Below are positions 28,160 to 37,989 of a stretch of 64,000 nt of DNA, piece by piece (position 1 is the first letter of the stretch; each line of letters begins with the position of its first letter). Position numbers and translations under genes: made by a program. The stretch covers positions 62,001 to 126,000 of the forward strand of contig CAYRLG010000007.1 of NCBI GenBank assembly GCA_964425195.1. The letters run 5' to 3'. This DNA is from Desulfamplus sp964425195. GTDB taxonomy: Bacteria; Desulfobacterota; Desulfobacteria; Desulfobacterales; Desulfobacteraceae. A model generated the notes under the pieces. The model was not told where the DNA came from. It did no database searches and was given only the letters and a program-made list of their open reading frames with translations.

Positions 28160-30637
28160 ATGGGTTTTATAGGGAGTTATAAAAACATAATTATGGCTGA
28201 TTTAATGAACAGAAAGTTTTCTAAATATATAAACATTTTAAAAAACACAAATATTATTATAAATAATAGAGATATTATAAAAACAGAACAATTGGTTAAA
28301 AAAATAGATGGTATAAAAAGAGAGAACCAACTTATAACTCTATTTTGCCTGTTTATTACCGCTCTATTTCTGTTAAGTTCTGGTTGTGCTTCTAAAGTTA
28401 GCAATTTCGCAGAAGGTGAGGGTAAAGCTGCTGATGGTAAATTATCCGTTTATGTTAAGTCGTCAGCTTCAGATAGTTTAGTAAAAGAGTCTAAATTAGG
28501 TAGTGTTGAAGGTGAAACTAAAGATAAGCTACTTAAATCAGTAGAACAACCAAGGTTACCTGAAGATAAAAATCTTGTCATTTTTGATGAATCTGAAAAT
28601 GATAAAATTTTTAATAATAATATTTATGGTTCTGATATCAAGGATAGCGATATAAAAAGTGACGTTATTAAAGGTGAGATAAGATCACAGCCATTTAAAA
28701 CAGTTGCCCCTGAAAAACGTAAAGATGTTTTTGCTCAAAATAGAGCTAATAAAAATTCTGAAAGTTTGCAATCTAAGTCAAGTGATTTAGAAACAGTAAA
28801 GGTTGAGCTTGCTTTTGATAATGCCGATCTTTTTGAAGTTCTTGATGCTACCTTGTTTGAACTTTTTAAGGTTAATTACATTATTGATCCTCAAGTTAGA
28901 GCAAAAGTATCTTTTCATTTTTCAGGAGCTTATACAAAGCATCAATTTATTGAGCTTTTAAATGAAGTTCTCCAATTAAGTAACCTATCTATAACCCATG
29001 GACCTGGGGATATGTATAAAGTTGTAAGAAAAAATGAGAGCGCGGGACTCTCTTCACAAAATGTCTATGAATATGGTTTACCAGATGCTTCGGGAGATAT
29101 CTCTCGCCTTATTAGACTCAAATATTTAGATGCAGCTTCTGTTCTTAAAAGTATTCAAACTTTTACCTCAAGAGGTGCCGCTGTTTCGATAGATACTGTA
29201 AACAACTCTGTAATTGTTACAGATACTTTAGAGAATGTGGAAAAAGTTATTAATGTACTTGCTATCATGGATGTTCCTTATTTTATGGATATATCATGGA
29301 GGATATTTCCAGTTAAAGAGGTCGAGGCAAAAGATATTGTTCAAAATATTACTAAACTTATTAAAAGTGCGGGACTCTATTACAGACCCGGAGCAGTAAA
29401 AGGTGGGTATGAGATCTTAAGCATTGATAGTATCAATGCTGTTTTGGTTGCAACAAGGTGGCCTGAAATTTTGGAACTTGTTGATAAATGGATATCGGCA
29501 ATGGACTATCTTGGTGAAGATGCTGGTAGTGGGACAGGTGTGTTTGTCTATTTTGTTGAAAATGGTATAGCAATTGAGTTGGCTGATATCTTAAAACAGC
29601 TCTATGGTGCAAAGTCCACATCATCTTCACAAAAGACGCAAATAGTAAGACCTACTGAAAGAGCTAATCAAAATAAAAACCAGGAGACACCTGCTTTAAA
29701 GACAAGCTCAGTTTCAGGTGAGTTAGCAGGAGAGGTAGAAATTATACCTGACGAGACAAATAATGCAATTATATTTAAAGCATCTCAACGAGACTACAAG
29801 ATAATCAAAAATGTTCTTAAAGAGCTTGATGTTACTCCAAGGCAAGTTTTAATAAATGTAGTAATTGCTGAAGTAACTCTTACCGACAAGACTCAATATG
29901 GTGTTCAGTGGCTTTTGAACAATAATCTTGGTAAATATGAGGGGCAAGGTGGTCTTGATGTGAGTAAATCAACACGGGGAATTGATCAGGTTTTAGGAAC
30001 CGTGTCAAATATCTCCTATGGTATATACAACTCCAAAGATGTTCTTAAAGGGCTTGTAACCGCACTTGGCTCTGATTCTCGTGTTAATATTTTGTCCTCG
30101 CCTAATATAATGGCTGTTGATAATAAAGAGGCAATGATAGAAGTTGGAGAAGATGTCCCATCTATTACTGGAAGTGTAACTGATATTAATGGTGGAATAA
30201 CCAACTCAATACAGTACAAAAAGACCGGTATTATTCTAACCGTCACTCCTCATGTGAACTCAAGCGGTCTTGTAAAAATGGAGCTTTCACAGGAGGTGAG
30301 TGAAAAGGGAAATTACGATGAGGCACTTGGTAATTACTCAATATTAACCAGAAAGGCGGAAACTTCTCTTGTTGTAAGTGATCAACAGACCATCCTTATG
30401 GGAGGTTTGATGCGAAGCAATATTACAAAAAGCGATGCTGGAGTTCCGGTTTTAAAAGATATTCCTCTTCTTGGATATCTTTTTAAGAGTAAAACAGATG
30501 AGAGTACAAAAACAGAGCTGATATTTCTTTTAACCCCTCATGTAGTTGATTCTCGAGAGGCTGCAGAGCGTGTTACTAAAGAGTTTGCGGCTAAAATAGA
30601 GAGCATTAAGAATCTGATTGAAGAAAAGGATAAATAA
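28160..30637 (+). CDS. gspD: Type II secretion secretin GspD
   Basis: GspD builds the outer-membrane channel. The 825 aa protein has a lipoprotein-like signal (hydrophobic stretch ending LLSSGC, Cys about residue 76) and a Ser/Lys-rich region to about residue 210. N0 to N3 domains follow (about 215-550), then the secretin core (about 560-800) with the VPSITGSVTD gate region and the KSKTDESTKTELIFLLTPHVV end. The 55-residue stretch before the hydrophobic segment is odd. The true start may be later (ATG 28193 or 28205), but no start has a good ribosome site. Confidence 0.92.
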   Translation: MGFIGSYKNIIMADLMNRKFSKYINILKNTNIIINNRDIIKTEQLVKKIDGIKRENQLITLFCLFITALFLLSSGCASKVSNFAEGEGKAADGKLSVYVKSSASDSLVKESKLGSVEGETKDKLLKSVEQPRLPEDKNLVIFDESENDKIFNNNIYGSDIKDSDIKSDVIKGEIRSQPFKTVAPEKRKDVFAQNRANKNSESLQSKSSDLETVKVELAFDNADLFEVLDATLFELFKVNYIIDPQVRAKVSFHFSGAYTKHQFIELLNEVLQLSNLSITHGPGDMYKVVRKNESAGLSSQNVYEYGLPDASGDISRLIRLKYLDAASVLKSIQTFTSRGAAVSIDTVNNSVIVTDTLENVEKVINVLAIMDVPYFMDISWRIFPVKEVEAKDIVQNITKLIKSAGLYYRPGAVKGGYEILSIDSINAVLVATRWPEILELVDKWISAMDYLGEDAGSGTGVFVYFVENGIAIELADILKQLYGAKSTSSSQKTQIVRPTERANQNKNQETPALKTSSVSGELAGEVEIIPDETNNAIIFKASQRDYKIIKNVLKELDVTPRQVLINVVIAEVTLTDKTQYGVQWLLNNNLGKYEGQGGLDVSKSTRGIDQVLGTVSNISYGIYNSKDVLKGLVTALGSDSRVNILSSPNIMAVDNKEAMIEVGEDVPSITGSVTDINGGITNSIQYKKTGIILTVTPHVNSSGLVKMELSQEVSEKGNYDEALGNYSILTRKAETSLVVSDQQTILMGGLMRSNITKSDAGVPVLKDIPLLGYLFKSKTDESTKTELIFLLTPHVVDSREAAERVTKEFAAKIESIKNLIEEKDK

Positions 30638-30704
30638 ATCACTATGCAGTATATGCACTAAACCATTTAGATTGCTTTGCATTATCTCTTTTAGATCAAT
30701 TTAT

Positions 30705-31745
30705 ATGTTAAGCTATTCATCTAAACTGTTATTGATATTGGTGCTGTTAATATACCTGCTCCTGCCTATTGCTAAGGTTAAGGCATCTAATCTCTTAGAT
30801 AGATCAGATGATCTTCCTATTGCTGTGATAATATCTCGTGAGATCAAACCTTTTATCGAGATGGTTGAAGGTTTTGAATCTATTGTTGAACAGCCTGTTG
30901 TCCGTATATTCCTTGATCAAAATAGAAACCCTTTTAGTCACGATCCTCTTTATAAAGATACTAATATTGACAACTACTCTTTTATTGTAGCAGTCGGTCC
31001 TTTAGCACTCTCCTATATCATTCAGAGTAATAATATTATTGACAACAAGATCTCTTCTAAAAATAGAGATATAGCACTATTAAATATCTCAAAAAAAGTT
31101 TTCTACACTATGGTGCTTAACCCTGAAAATATAATACCAGAAGGTGTTTCAATTTGTGGGATATCTTTAAACCTATTTTCAGAGGATACAATTTCCAAAA
31201 TAGTAGAGGTGTTTCCATCTATAGAAAGGATAGGGATACTTTTCGATCCTTTAAATAATAAGAGATGGTTTGAAAAAGTTAAAAATAGCGGAGTTTTTAA
31301 CAATATTATTACTGTTCCAATGCACATTAGCGAGCACTCTGATTTAAATAGTCTAAGACAACAAGATGGTCTAAATGTCGATGCTCTTCTATTTATTCCA
31401 GACAAAACTGTGACATCTCCTACTATAATCAACCATATTATTAAGCAGTCTGTTGCCAGAAAAATTCCAGTTATAGGTTATAATAGCTTTTTTCATAAAT
31501 CAGGGGCTGCATTGAGTTTTGTTTTAGACTATAGGTTAATTGGGGAGCAGATGGCACATAAGATTCTTGCAGTTTCTAAAGTGGAGTTTTCTGAAAAAGA
31601 GGTTACTGAAGAACAAGTTTTTCATAAACAACCATGCGAGCCATCAACTCCTGCATACCATATATCATTAAATCGGTCTATTGTTGAGCTGCTTGAGCTT
31701 GAGCTTGGTACTGAATTACCCGCTGAACTTAAAGTAGAACCATAA
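30705..31745 (+). CDS. ABC-type substrate-binding-like protein (ABC_sub_bind family)
   Basis: The mature domain resembles the periplasmic proteins of the PF04392-type family: PIAVIISREIKPFIEMVEGF near the N-terminus and a later IERIGILFDPLNN segment. A frame opens at 30618 inside gspD. The ATG at 30705 gives a clean signal peptide (MLSYSSKLLLILVLLIYLLL, cut after KASN), so I use it. About 346 aa. No permease or ATPase lies nearby. The next genes encode a sensor kinase, its regulator and a TonB receptor, so a sensing or receptor-linked role is possible. Confidence 0.72.
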   Translation: MLSYSSKLLLILVLLIYLLLPIAKVKASNLLDRSDDLPIAVIISREIKPFIEMVEGFESIVEQPVVRIFLDQNRNPFSHDPLYKDTNIDNYSFIVAVGPLALSYIIQSNNIIDNKISSKNRDIALLNISKKVFYTMVLNPENIIPEGVSICGISLNLFSEDTISKIVEVFPSIERIGILFDPLNNKRWFEKVKNSGVFNNIITVPMHISEHSDLNSLRQQDGLNVDALLFIPDKTVTSPTIINHIIKQSVARKIPVIGYNSFFHKSGAALSFVLDYRLIGEQMAHKILAVSKVEFSEKEVTEEQVFHKQPCEPSTPAYHISLNRSIVELLELELGTELPAELKVEP

Positions 31746-31813
31746 AAATAGCTCCATTTTTATGTAAATAAAATTGTGAAGATTTTAATATAATTAAAGG
31801 TGAAAATAGAACT

Positions 31814-33292
31814 GTGAAAATTGGTGCTAAACTATCTAACTTTATTCAGTTTGACTCAATTGAAAAAAGGCTTTCTGCTATTGCTATCCTTTTTATTATG
31901 GGGACAGCCATCACAATGGGAGGAATGGGAATATGGCTTACCCATAAATTTGTTAAACAGCGATTTCATGATAATTTTATTGTTTTAGCAGAGTACTTGG
32001 CAAGAAATGCAGAACTTGGAGTGTTACTCAAAAATAGTGAGATGCTCTACAGCCTTACAAACAACATGCTTCAACAAGAAGATATAATAAGAGTGGTAAT
32101 AAAAGATGATGTTGGTAATACAATTACTGCCATTGATAAAACAGATAGAGATATTCCTCAAGGTGATAGTTTGCCACAGATAGATTCTGCAATAAAGATT
32201 GAGACCTCAATCCTTCAGATACAACCAGATAACAGTGAAATGGAGCTTTATGATGTAAATATTAGAAGAGATATTATTGGATATGTGGAGCTATATTATA
32301 CCCCTTCTGGGCTGAACTTACTTACAAAAAAGATGATATTTTTATTTATGGCGGTATCATTTATTCTTTCGTCAATTTCTCTTGCGTGGTATTGGTTTTT
32401 TGCTCGATCTATCACAGTTCCTCTTATTAACCTTGTTGCTGCATCGAGAAAAGTGTCGCAAGGTGATTTTGATGTTAGAGCATCAGGCGGAGATTTAAGA
32501 GAGACAAAAACATTGGCTAAAGTATTTAACGAGATGCTCAATTCAGTTAAATCACATCAGAAAGAGACTGAAAAGATGCACATAGAGATGGCAAAACAGA
32601 AAAGCCTTGTCGAGATTGGTAAGTTTTCTACAATGGTAGCTCATGAATTGAAAAATCCCATCTCAATTATTAAAGGGAGTATGGATATTTTTAAGAAGAA
32701 AAATTTAGATGATATAACAAAAGAGACTATGATTCTCTATGTTGATGAGGAGATTCAGAGGCTTAGCCGCTTAGTAGATGAATTTTTACTCTTTGCCAAA
32801 CCAAAGACTCCTGTGTTTTCAAAGCTATCTATGTTATCATTTTTGAGTGACGTAACAGAAAGGTTGCAGTTTGCAGTACCTGATAAAAGTATTAAAGTCT
32901 CTCTTGATATTGAAGATGCTTTTGTGGAATGCGATGGAATGTTGATGGAGAGAGCACTTTTAAATATTTTAAAAAATGCAGTAGAACAGACTACCCCAGA
33001 GAGCTCTTTAGAAGGTAATATTGAGATTGAGGTACGTGGAGAGCTAAAAGGAGCAGCATATATCATTGAAATCAATGATAGGGGTAAGGGTATTGACGAA
33101 GCCATTATTGATGATATTTTTAATCCGTTTTTTACTACAAGGGCAAAAGGTACAGGTCTTGGACTTGCCATTGTAAAGGATATTGTTGCTGTTCATAACG
33201 GAACAGTAGTGGTTAAAAACAGACCATCGGGAGGTGCATCTTTTCAAATAAGAATAATGGCACATCCCGTACCATCATTTTTTTTTAAATAG
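31814..33292 (+). CDS. Membrane sensor histidine kinase with HAMP domain
   Basis: The 492 aa sensor has membrane helices at about residues 20-42 and 173-195 enclosing a periplasmic domain. A HAMP domain (about 196-250), a HisKA domain with His277 in AHELKNP, and an HATPase domain (NILKNAVEQ, DRGKGID, GTGLGLAI) follow. The start is GTG. It is followed 21 bp later by the sigma54 regulator. Location between a periplasmic binding protein and a TonB receptor suggests an external ligand. Confidence 0.9.
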   Translation: MKIGAKLSNFIQFDSIEKRLSAIAILFIMGTAITMGGMGIWLTHKFVKQRFHDNFIVLAEYLARNAELGVLLKNSEMLYSLTNNMLQQEDIIRVVIKDDVGNTITAIDKTDRDIPQGDSLPQIDSAIKIETSILQIQPDNSEMELYDVNIRRDIIGYVELYYTPSGLNLLTKKMIFLFMAVSFILSSISLAWYWFFARSITVPLINLVAASRKVSQGDFDVRASGGDLRETKTLAKVFNEMLNSVKSHQKETEKMHIEMAKQKSLVEIGKFSTMVAHELKNPISIIKGSMDIFKKKNLDDITKETMILYVDEEIQRLSRLVDEFLLFAKPKTPVFSKLSMLSFLSDVTERLQFAVPDKSIKVSLDIEDAFVECDGMLMERALLNILKNAVEQTTPESSLEGNIEIEVRGELKGAAYIIEINDRGKGIDEAIIDDIFNPFFTTRAKGTGLGLAIVKDIVAVHNGTVVVKNRPSGGASFQIRIMAHPVPSFFFK

Positions 33293-33313
33293 TTTACGGA
33301 GTGGTGCTAAAAA

Positions 33314-34675
33314 ATGGCTAATATACTTATAGTTGATGATGAAGCGCGTATTCGATTAATATTGAAAATTATGCTGCAATCTCAGGGTCATAATATTGAG
33401 GAGGCAGAAGATGGACAGGATGCGTTTGAAAAGCTACAGAACGATTTTTTTGATCTTGTTATCTCTGATATTAGAATGGATAGATTAGATGGACGAGGTT
33501 TACTCAAAAAGATAAAAGAGTACGATCTTGCCTGTCCAGTAGTATTTATTACAGCATTTGCATCAACTGACTCTGTAATTGAAGCCCTACATCTTGGAGC
33601 CGTTGATTATCTTGTTAAACCATTTGAGGAGAAGGATGTTCAAGTAGCAGTAGAGCGTGCTTTAGGCGTGGGTAGAATACTCAATGAAAATAGAAGACTT
33701 AAACAGACAATTAAAAACGGAGCAGACGATAGATCTCTTTTTATTTCGTCTGCTATGAAAGATATTGAGACTATGGCTCTTCAGGTAGCTCAAAGTGATG
33801 CTACAGTTCTTATTACAGGAGAGTCTGGTACTGGAAAAGAGGTTGTTGCCAAACTTATACACAACGCAAGCCCTCGATCATCTCAGCGTTTCGTAGCCGT
33901 AAACTGTGCAGCTATAACTGAAACCCTTGTGGAAGCAGAGTTATTTGGGCATGAAAAAGGCTCTTTTACAGGTGCAAGCAACAGAAAAGAGGGTAAATTT
34001 GAGTATGCTGACGGTGGGACGCTATTTCTTGATGAGGTAGGAGAGTTACCTTTTAATTCTCAGGCAAAACTTTTGAGAGCTATTCAGGAACGGAAATTTC
34101 AAAGAGTAGGAGGTAACAGCGAAATTCCTGTAAATACAAGGATTATCTGTGCAACTAATCAAGACTTGGCTCGTATGGCCGCTGAAAAAAAGTTCCGTCA
34201 AGACCTTTATTATAGACTTGCTGTATTTCCTATCCATGTTCCACCTCTTAGAGATAGAAAGGAGGATATTGCACCTTTGACTCGTCTTTTTATTGAAAAG
34301 TTTGCAAATACCCGCAATCTTACAGGGGAAATTATTACAAAAGGAGCGATACGAAAACTCAATGAGTATTCGTGGCCCGGTAATGTAAGAGAGCTTGCAA
34401 ATGTGATTGAAAGGGTTATGATTCTCAAGTCTGGAGCTCTGCCAATAACTACAGATGATCTTAAATTTATCTCAATTGGTGCAGTCGATAAGTCTGAGGT
34501 TCAAGAGAATCTTTTTCAGATACCTCCAACTGGTATTGATTATGACGAAATACAAAAGAATATTGTACAGCAAGCTCTTGATATGACAGCATCAAATCAA
34601 AGCAGTGCTGCAAGGCTTCTTGGTCTTTCAAGGGCGCGTTTTAGAACTTTGCTTAAGATGGTTGAGGAGGGGTGA
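33314..34675 (+). CDS. Sigma54-dependent response regulator (NtrC family)
   Basis: The 453 aa regulator has a receiver domain with Asp52 (ISDIRMD), an AAA+ domain with Walker A GESGTGKE and the sigma54 loop in the GSFTGA form, and a Fis-type C-terminal helix-turn-helix (SSAARLLGLSRARF). It is the partner of the kinase upstream. A -24/-12 promoter 2.2 kb downstream, before the CAP-domain gene, is a natural candidate target. Confidence 0.92.
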   Translation: MANILIVDDEARIRLILKIMLQSQGHNIEEAEDGQDAFEKLQNDFFDLVISDIRMDRLDGRGLLKKIKEYDLACPVVFITAFASTDSVIEALHLGAVDYLVKPFEEKDVQVAVERALGVGRILNENRRLKQTIKNGADDRSLFISSAMKDIETMALQVAQSDATVLITGESGTGKEVVAKLIHNASPRSSQRFVAVNCAAITETLVEAELFGHEKGSFTGASNRKEGKFEYADGGTLFLDEVGELPFNSQAKLLRAIQERKFQRVGGNSEIPVNTRIICATNQDLARMAAEKKFRQDLYYRLAVFPIHVPPLRDRKEDIAPLTRLFIEKFANTRNLTGEIITKGAIRKLNEYSWPGNVRELANVIERVMILKSGALPITTDDLKFISIGAVDKSEVQENLFQIPPTGIDYDEIQKNIVQQALDMTASNQSSAARLLGLSRARFRTLLKMVEEG

Positions 34676-34677
34676 TA

Positions 34678-36834
34678 TTGGGTTACAAGGTTAAAAATTC
34701 AAATCAGACTCGTCTCAATATATGGGCTACAATCTGGCTGAATTTTTTATATTGTATATTCTTCGTAGTGAGTTGTTTATCAGATGTAAATAGCTCAGAA
34801 CTATTTGATAACGGATCAACCTCAATTGAATCTGCTATGGATGATGATACCATGTTGATGTTTGTTGGGGAAGAGCTTGAGATTGTAACCGTTGCCTCAA
34901 GAACTCCAGAGTCTCCATCAAACGCTCCTGCTGTTGTTAGAGTTATAGACCATAACGATATCATTAATTATGGCTACAAAACAGTTGCAGAGGTACTTGC
35001 TGCACAACCTGGGTTTTACGTATCTGATCAGGGAATGGGTTCTCTTCCGTATGTAAGAGGTGTCTCAAATGGTATTTTGGTGCTCTATGATGGAGTTCCA
35101 GTTCCAACAGGAAGTCATCGAAGTTACTACCCCTTAGATCATGAACTCTCTTTGAACAGTGTTAAGCGAATTGAGATCATAAGAGGTCCTGGCTCTGTTC
35201 TTTGGGGAGCTGATGCCTTTGCTGGAATTGTCAACATAGTCCCCTTTACAGGAAAAGATGTTGCATCAAGACCAGTATCAGTAAAATATAGCCAAAAAAA
35301 ATATAGTCAGAAAAAATATTTAAGAGGCAGTAAAGTAGAAGTATCAGCCGGTTCTAACAATACTATTAAAGGGTTTGCAGATAGTGGTTTTAAGGGTAAA
35401 AATTGGGATGGATACCTCTCAGTATATGGTGCACAAAATCATTATAATAATGGCTCTTTGCAAAATATGTTATTTTCAGAAGTGGATAAAAAATGGATAG
35501 TCAGCGATGATATTATTGATGACTCTCAATATCGTGAATTTACAGCCAATTTTAATTTTAAAAATTCGTTTTCTCTTTCTGGACGCTTTTCTGATTTTAA
35601 TAAATCTTATACTCAAACTTTAGGAGACCTAACCTCTTTGGCTTGGCCAAGTGAGAAAAAAGTTCCAGCAAATTATATTAAAGCAAATTATTCTACAGTT
35701 TGGGGTGGCTCCCATTGGAACATGACAACATACTATCAAGATGTATCATATCAACAGATGGATGCGGGAACCTCTATACATGAGGGGTTAAATGTATTTT
35801 ATGGCGAACTTTTGTGGGATCGTAGACTTTTTAGAAGAGGCTTAATGACCGCCGGAATTTCATATCGTGAAAATCATGTCGAAGGAGCAGTTGTGGATTG
35901 GGGATTTATGCCAGAATATTTGGTTGCAGAGTATAAATTTTTTACACAGCCTATTGAGCAGATGGACTATAAAAATAGCCTTAAATCGTTTTTTTCTCAA
36001 TATCGACACCCATTTGAGTGGGGTGAAATCTGGGCAGGTTTCAGATTTGATGACAACTCTATGTATGAAGATTATGCCCCAAGTTATAGCCTTGGAATTA
36101 ATATCCCATTAACTGATAGGTGGAGATTTAAAACTGCTTTTGGAACGGGCTATAGAACTCCTTATTCTCAGCAATGGACGGGCAAGGAGCTTTTAACAAG
36201 AGATGAGGTATCAACGTTGAATCTTCAAGCAGAGTGGATATCTGTTCAAGGAGATGTTATCTCTGCTACAGCATATATAAGCCAGCTTTCAGACAATGTT
36301 CAAAGTGATCCTTATGCAGGGGTGTCTGAACCATCTGATCAAGATTTTTCAGGAATTGAGCTGTTTGGTAAAAAAAAGTTCAATGATAAGTTAGAGGGAT
36401 ATGCATCAATTTCAAAGATATTTAATTCCGGAGATGATTACAGATTTAGTGTGTTAAAGTATTCATTTATAAGACATGATGGAACTGTTGTTGATACTTA
36501 TGATAAGTGGACAGAAAACTATGATCCTGGTGCAGATTTTATGGCAAACAGTGGCTTAATATGGCATATTCATCCTAAGATAGATTTTTGCTTGACTGCT
36601 TTTTGGACAAATCCAATTCCATATTCGTATAAAGAAAATACAATTGTAGGAGAGTATGATAATTCAATTTTGCTTAACAGTGAAATTAGGTTAAAAAACA
36701 TATTTTATGATAATTTTACATTGTCAGCAGGGTGTAAAAATATCCTTGATGGAGAGTTTACCTATCCAGGGTTTTATGGACCCGTCAACGGTAACCCTTT
36801 GACAGCGTATGCTGTAGTACGTTGCTCTTTTTAA
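34678..36834 (+). CDS. TonB-dependent outer-membrane receptor
   Basis: The roughly 718 aa protein has an N-terminal signal or anchor (about residues 14-34) and a plug domain. The plug contains TVASRTPESPSNAPAVVRVI, an ADAF/AGIVNIV segment and RIEIIRGPGSVLWGADAF, the hallmark of TonB receptors. A beta-barrel runs to a C-terminal aromatic residue (RCSF). GAGGAGG at 34664-34670 is too close to the overlapping GTG at 34672 but 7 nt from the TTG at 34678, so I prefer the TTG. It contains a small tandem KYSQKKYSQKKY repeat. Ligand unknown. Confidence 0.9.
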   Translation: MGYKVKNSNQTRLNIWATIWLNFLYCIFFVVSCLSDVNSSELFDNGSTSIESAMDDDTMLMFVGEELEIVTVASRTPESPSNAPAVVRVIDHNDIINYGYKTVAEVLAAQPGFYVSDQGMGSLPYVRGVSNGILVLYDGVPVPTGSHRSYYPLDHELSLNSVKRIEIIRGPGSVLWGADAFAGIVNIVPFTGKDVASRPVSVKYSQKKYSQKKYLRGSKVEVSAGSNNTIKGFADSGFKGKNWDGYLSVYGAQNHYNNGSLQNMLFSEVDKKWIVSDDIIDDSQYREFTANFNFKNSFSLSGRFSDFNKSYTQTLGDLTSLAWPSEKKVPANYIKANYSTVWGGSHWNMTTYYQDVSYQQMDAGTSIHEGLNVFYGELLWDRRLFRRGLMTAGISYRENHVEGAVVDWGFMPEYLVAEYKFFTQPIEQMDYKNSLKSFFSQYRHPFEWGEIWAGFRFDDNSMYEDYAPSYSLGINIPLTDRWRFKTAFGTGYRTPYSQQWTGKELLTRDEVSTLNLQAEWISVQGDVISATAYISQLSDNVQSDPYAGVSEPSDQDFSGIELFGKKKFNDKLEGYASISKIFNSGDDYRFSVLKYSFIRHDGTVVDTYDKWTENYDPGADFMANSGLIWHIHPKIDFCLTAFWTNPIPYSYKENTIVGEYDNSILLNSEIRLKNIFYDNFTLSAGCKNILDGEFTYPGFYGPVNGNPLTAYAVVRCSF

Positions 36835-36889
36835 GAGACTATATCGTATTGCTTAAGCTAATTAACTTGTTAAATTCTATTTGAATTTA

Positions 36890-36905
36890 TGGCATAATTA
36901 TTGCT
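36890..36905 (+). promoter_or_regulatory. Sigma54 (-24/-12) promoter before the CAP-domain gene
   Basis: TGGCATAATTATTGCT has GG at 36891-36892 and GC at 36903-36904, exactly 10 nt apart, and fits TGGCAC-N5-TTGCW with one mismatch. It lies 80 bp before the CAP-domain ATG and just after the TonB receptor stop. A GTCAA/TTGAC inverted repeat at 36785-36804 is a weak candidate activator site. Confidence 0.7.
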
Positions 36906-36985
36906 TTTTTAAAATTAAAAAATTTGTACAAATAACGTATCAGAGATACTAATATCTGTTTTAAGTATTGTAGGAAGTCCAAATC

Positions 36986-37984
36986 ATGAAAAGAAAAATT
37001 GTAAAATGTATAGTAGCAATAAGTATTTTTATCTCATGTTTTAGCTTTAAGGCTATGGCGTTTAATGACCTTGAAGCTGGTATATACTTATGGAAACTTA
37101 TAAATGAAGCAAGGGCAAGACCTACAGAGGTAATTAAAGCCTATGGTATTGATCCCCAGAGTGCTAAACGAGCACTTGGTGATGATGCGTGGATTCTTGA
37201 ATTAGAGAGTGGCTTACCTCCTTTAGCATGGAATAGCTCACTTGAAGGCTCAGCAACATCTCATAATAATGATATGATAAATCGTCAATATTATAGCTAC
37301 ACTTCTCCAGAGGGACTCTCGTTTCATGATCGTATTTTAAATAGTGGATATAACCCCCTTTTGACTGGAGAGAGCCTTGGTATATTGTCATTTTATATCT
37401 ATGTTGATCCAATCAAGGCTGTTGAGGGAATATTTGAAAATATGCTCAAAGATGAATTAAACCCTGAACTTGGCTATAAAAAGAATATATTCAGTAAAGA
37501 TTTTACTGAAATTGGTATCTCATTTGTATCAACTATATTCTCTTTTGGAAAGGATTTATCTGGAAAAGATATAACATTGAATGCCTATTTAGTAACAGCA
37601 GATTTTGCAAAGCCTGTTGAACTACGAGCTTATATTTTAGGAAATATCTACAATATTGGTGAAAATCAACCTGAACAGTCGGCTTGGGTTCAGCAGTGGA
37701 GTAATAATAGTTATGCATCAAAACTATTGAGTTATAAAAATTTTGCACCGGAAAGGGCAAATAGTAAAGTTGTTTTATGGGTAAACAACTTTACTCAAGG
37801 ATGGAGCGTTCAGCTATTTAGTAGTCATCTTGGTTTTTATCAGTTAGAGATGCCTCCAAATACATTCTATTCTATTGATCTCTATAGTAAAGTTGAAGGT
37901 AGCGACATGCAGGGCACTTTTTTAAAGCGTATTATAAACATAGGCTTAAATATAAATAAAATGGTTGATTTAGGAATAGATTAG
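36986..37984 (+). CDS. Exported CAP (SCP/PR-1) domain protein
   Basis: The 332 aa protein has a signal peptide (MKRKIVK then a hydrophobic run, cut after KAMA near residue 25). A CAP domain covers about residues 30-195: LINEARARPTEVI, LPPLAWNSSLEGSATSHNNDM, GESLGI and EIGISFVS are the expected CAP motifs. The C-terminal ~130 residues are not recognised. It has about 70 nt of leader behind a sigma54-type promoter and is followed by a subtilase and a GspC-like gene. CAP proteins are secreted; T2SS export is inferred from context only. Confidence 0.85.
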   Translation: MKRKIVKCIVAISIFISCFSFKAMAFNDLEAGIYLWKLINEARARPTEVIKAYGIDPQSAKRALGDDAWILELESGLPPLAWNSSLEGSATSHNNDMINRQYYSYTSPEGLSFHDRILNSGYNPLLTGESLGILSFYIYVDPIKAVEGIFENMLKDELNPELGYKKNIFSKDFTEIGISFVSTIFSFGKDLSGKDITLNAYLVTADFAKPVELRAYILGNIYNIGENQPEQSAWVQQWSNNSYASKLLSYKNFAPERANSKVVLWVNNFTQGWSVQLFSSHLGFYQLEMPPNTFYSIDLYSKVEGSDMQGTFLKRIINIGLNINKMVDLGID

Positions 37985-37989
37985 ATGAA

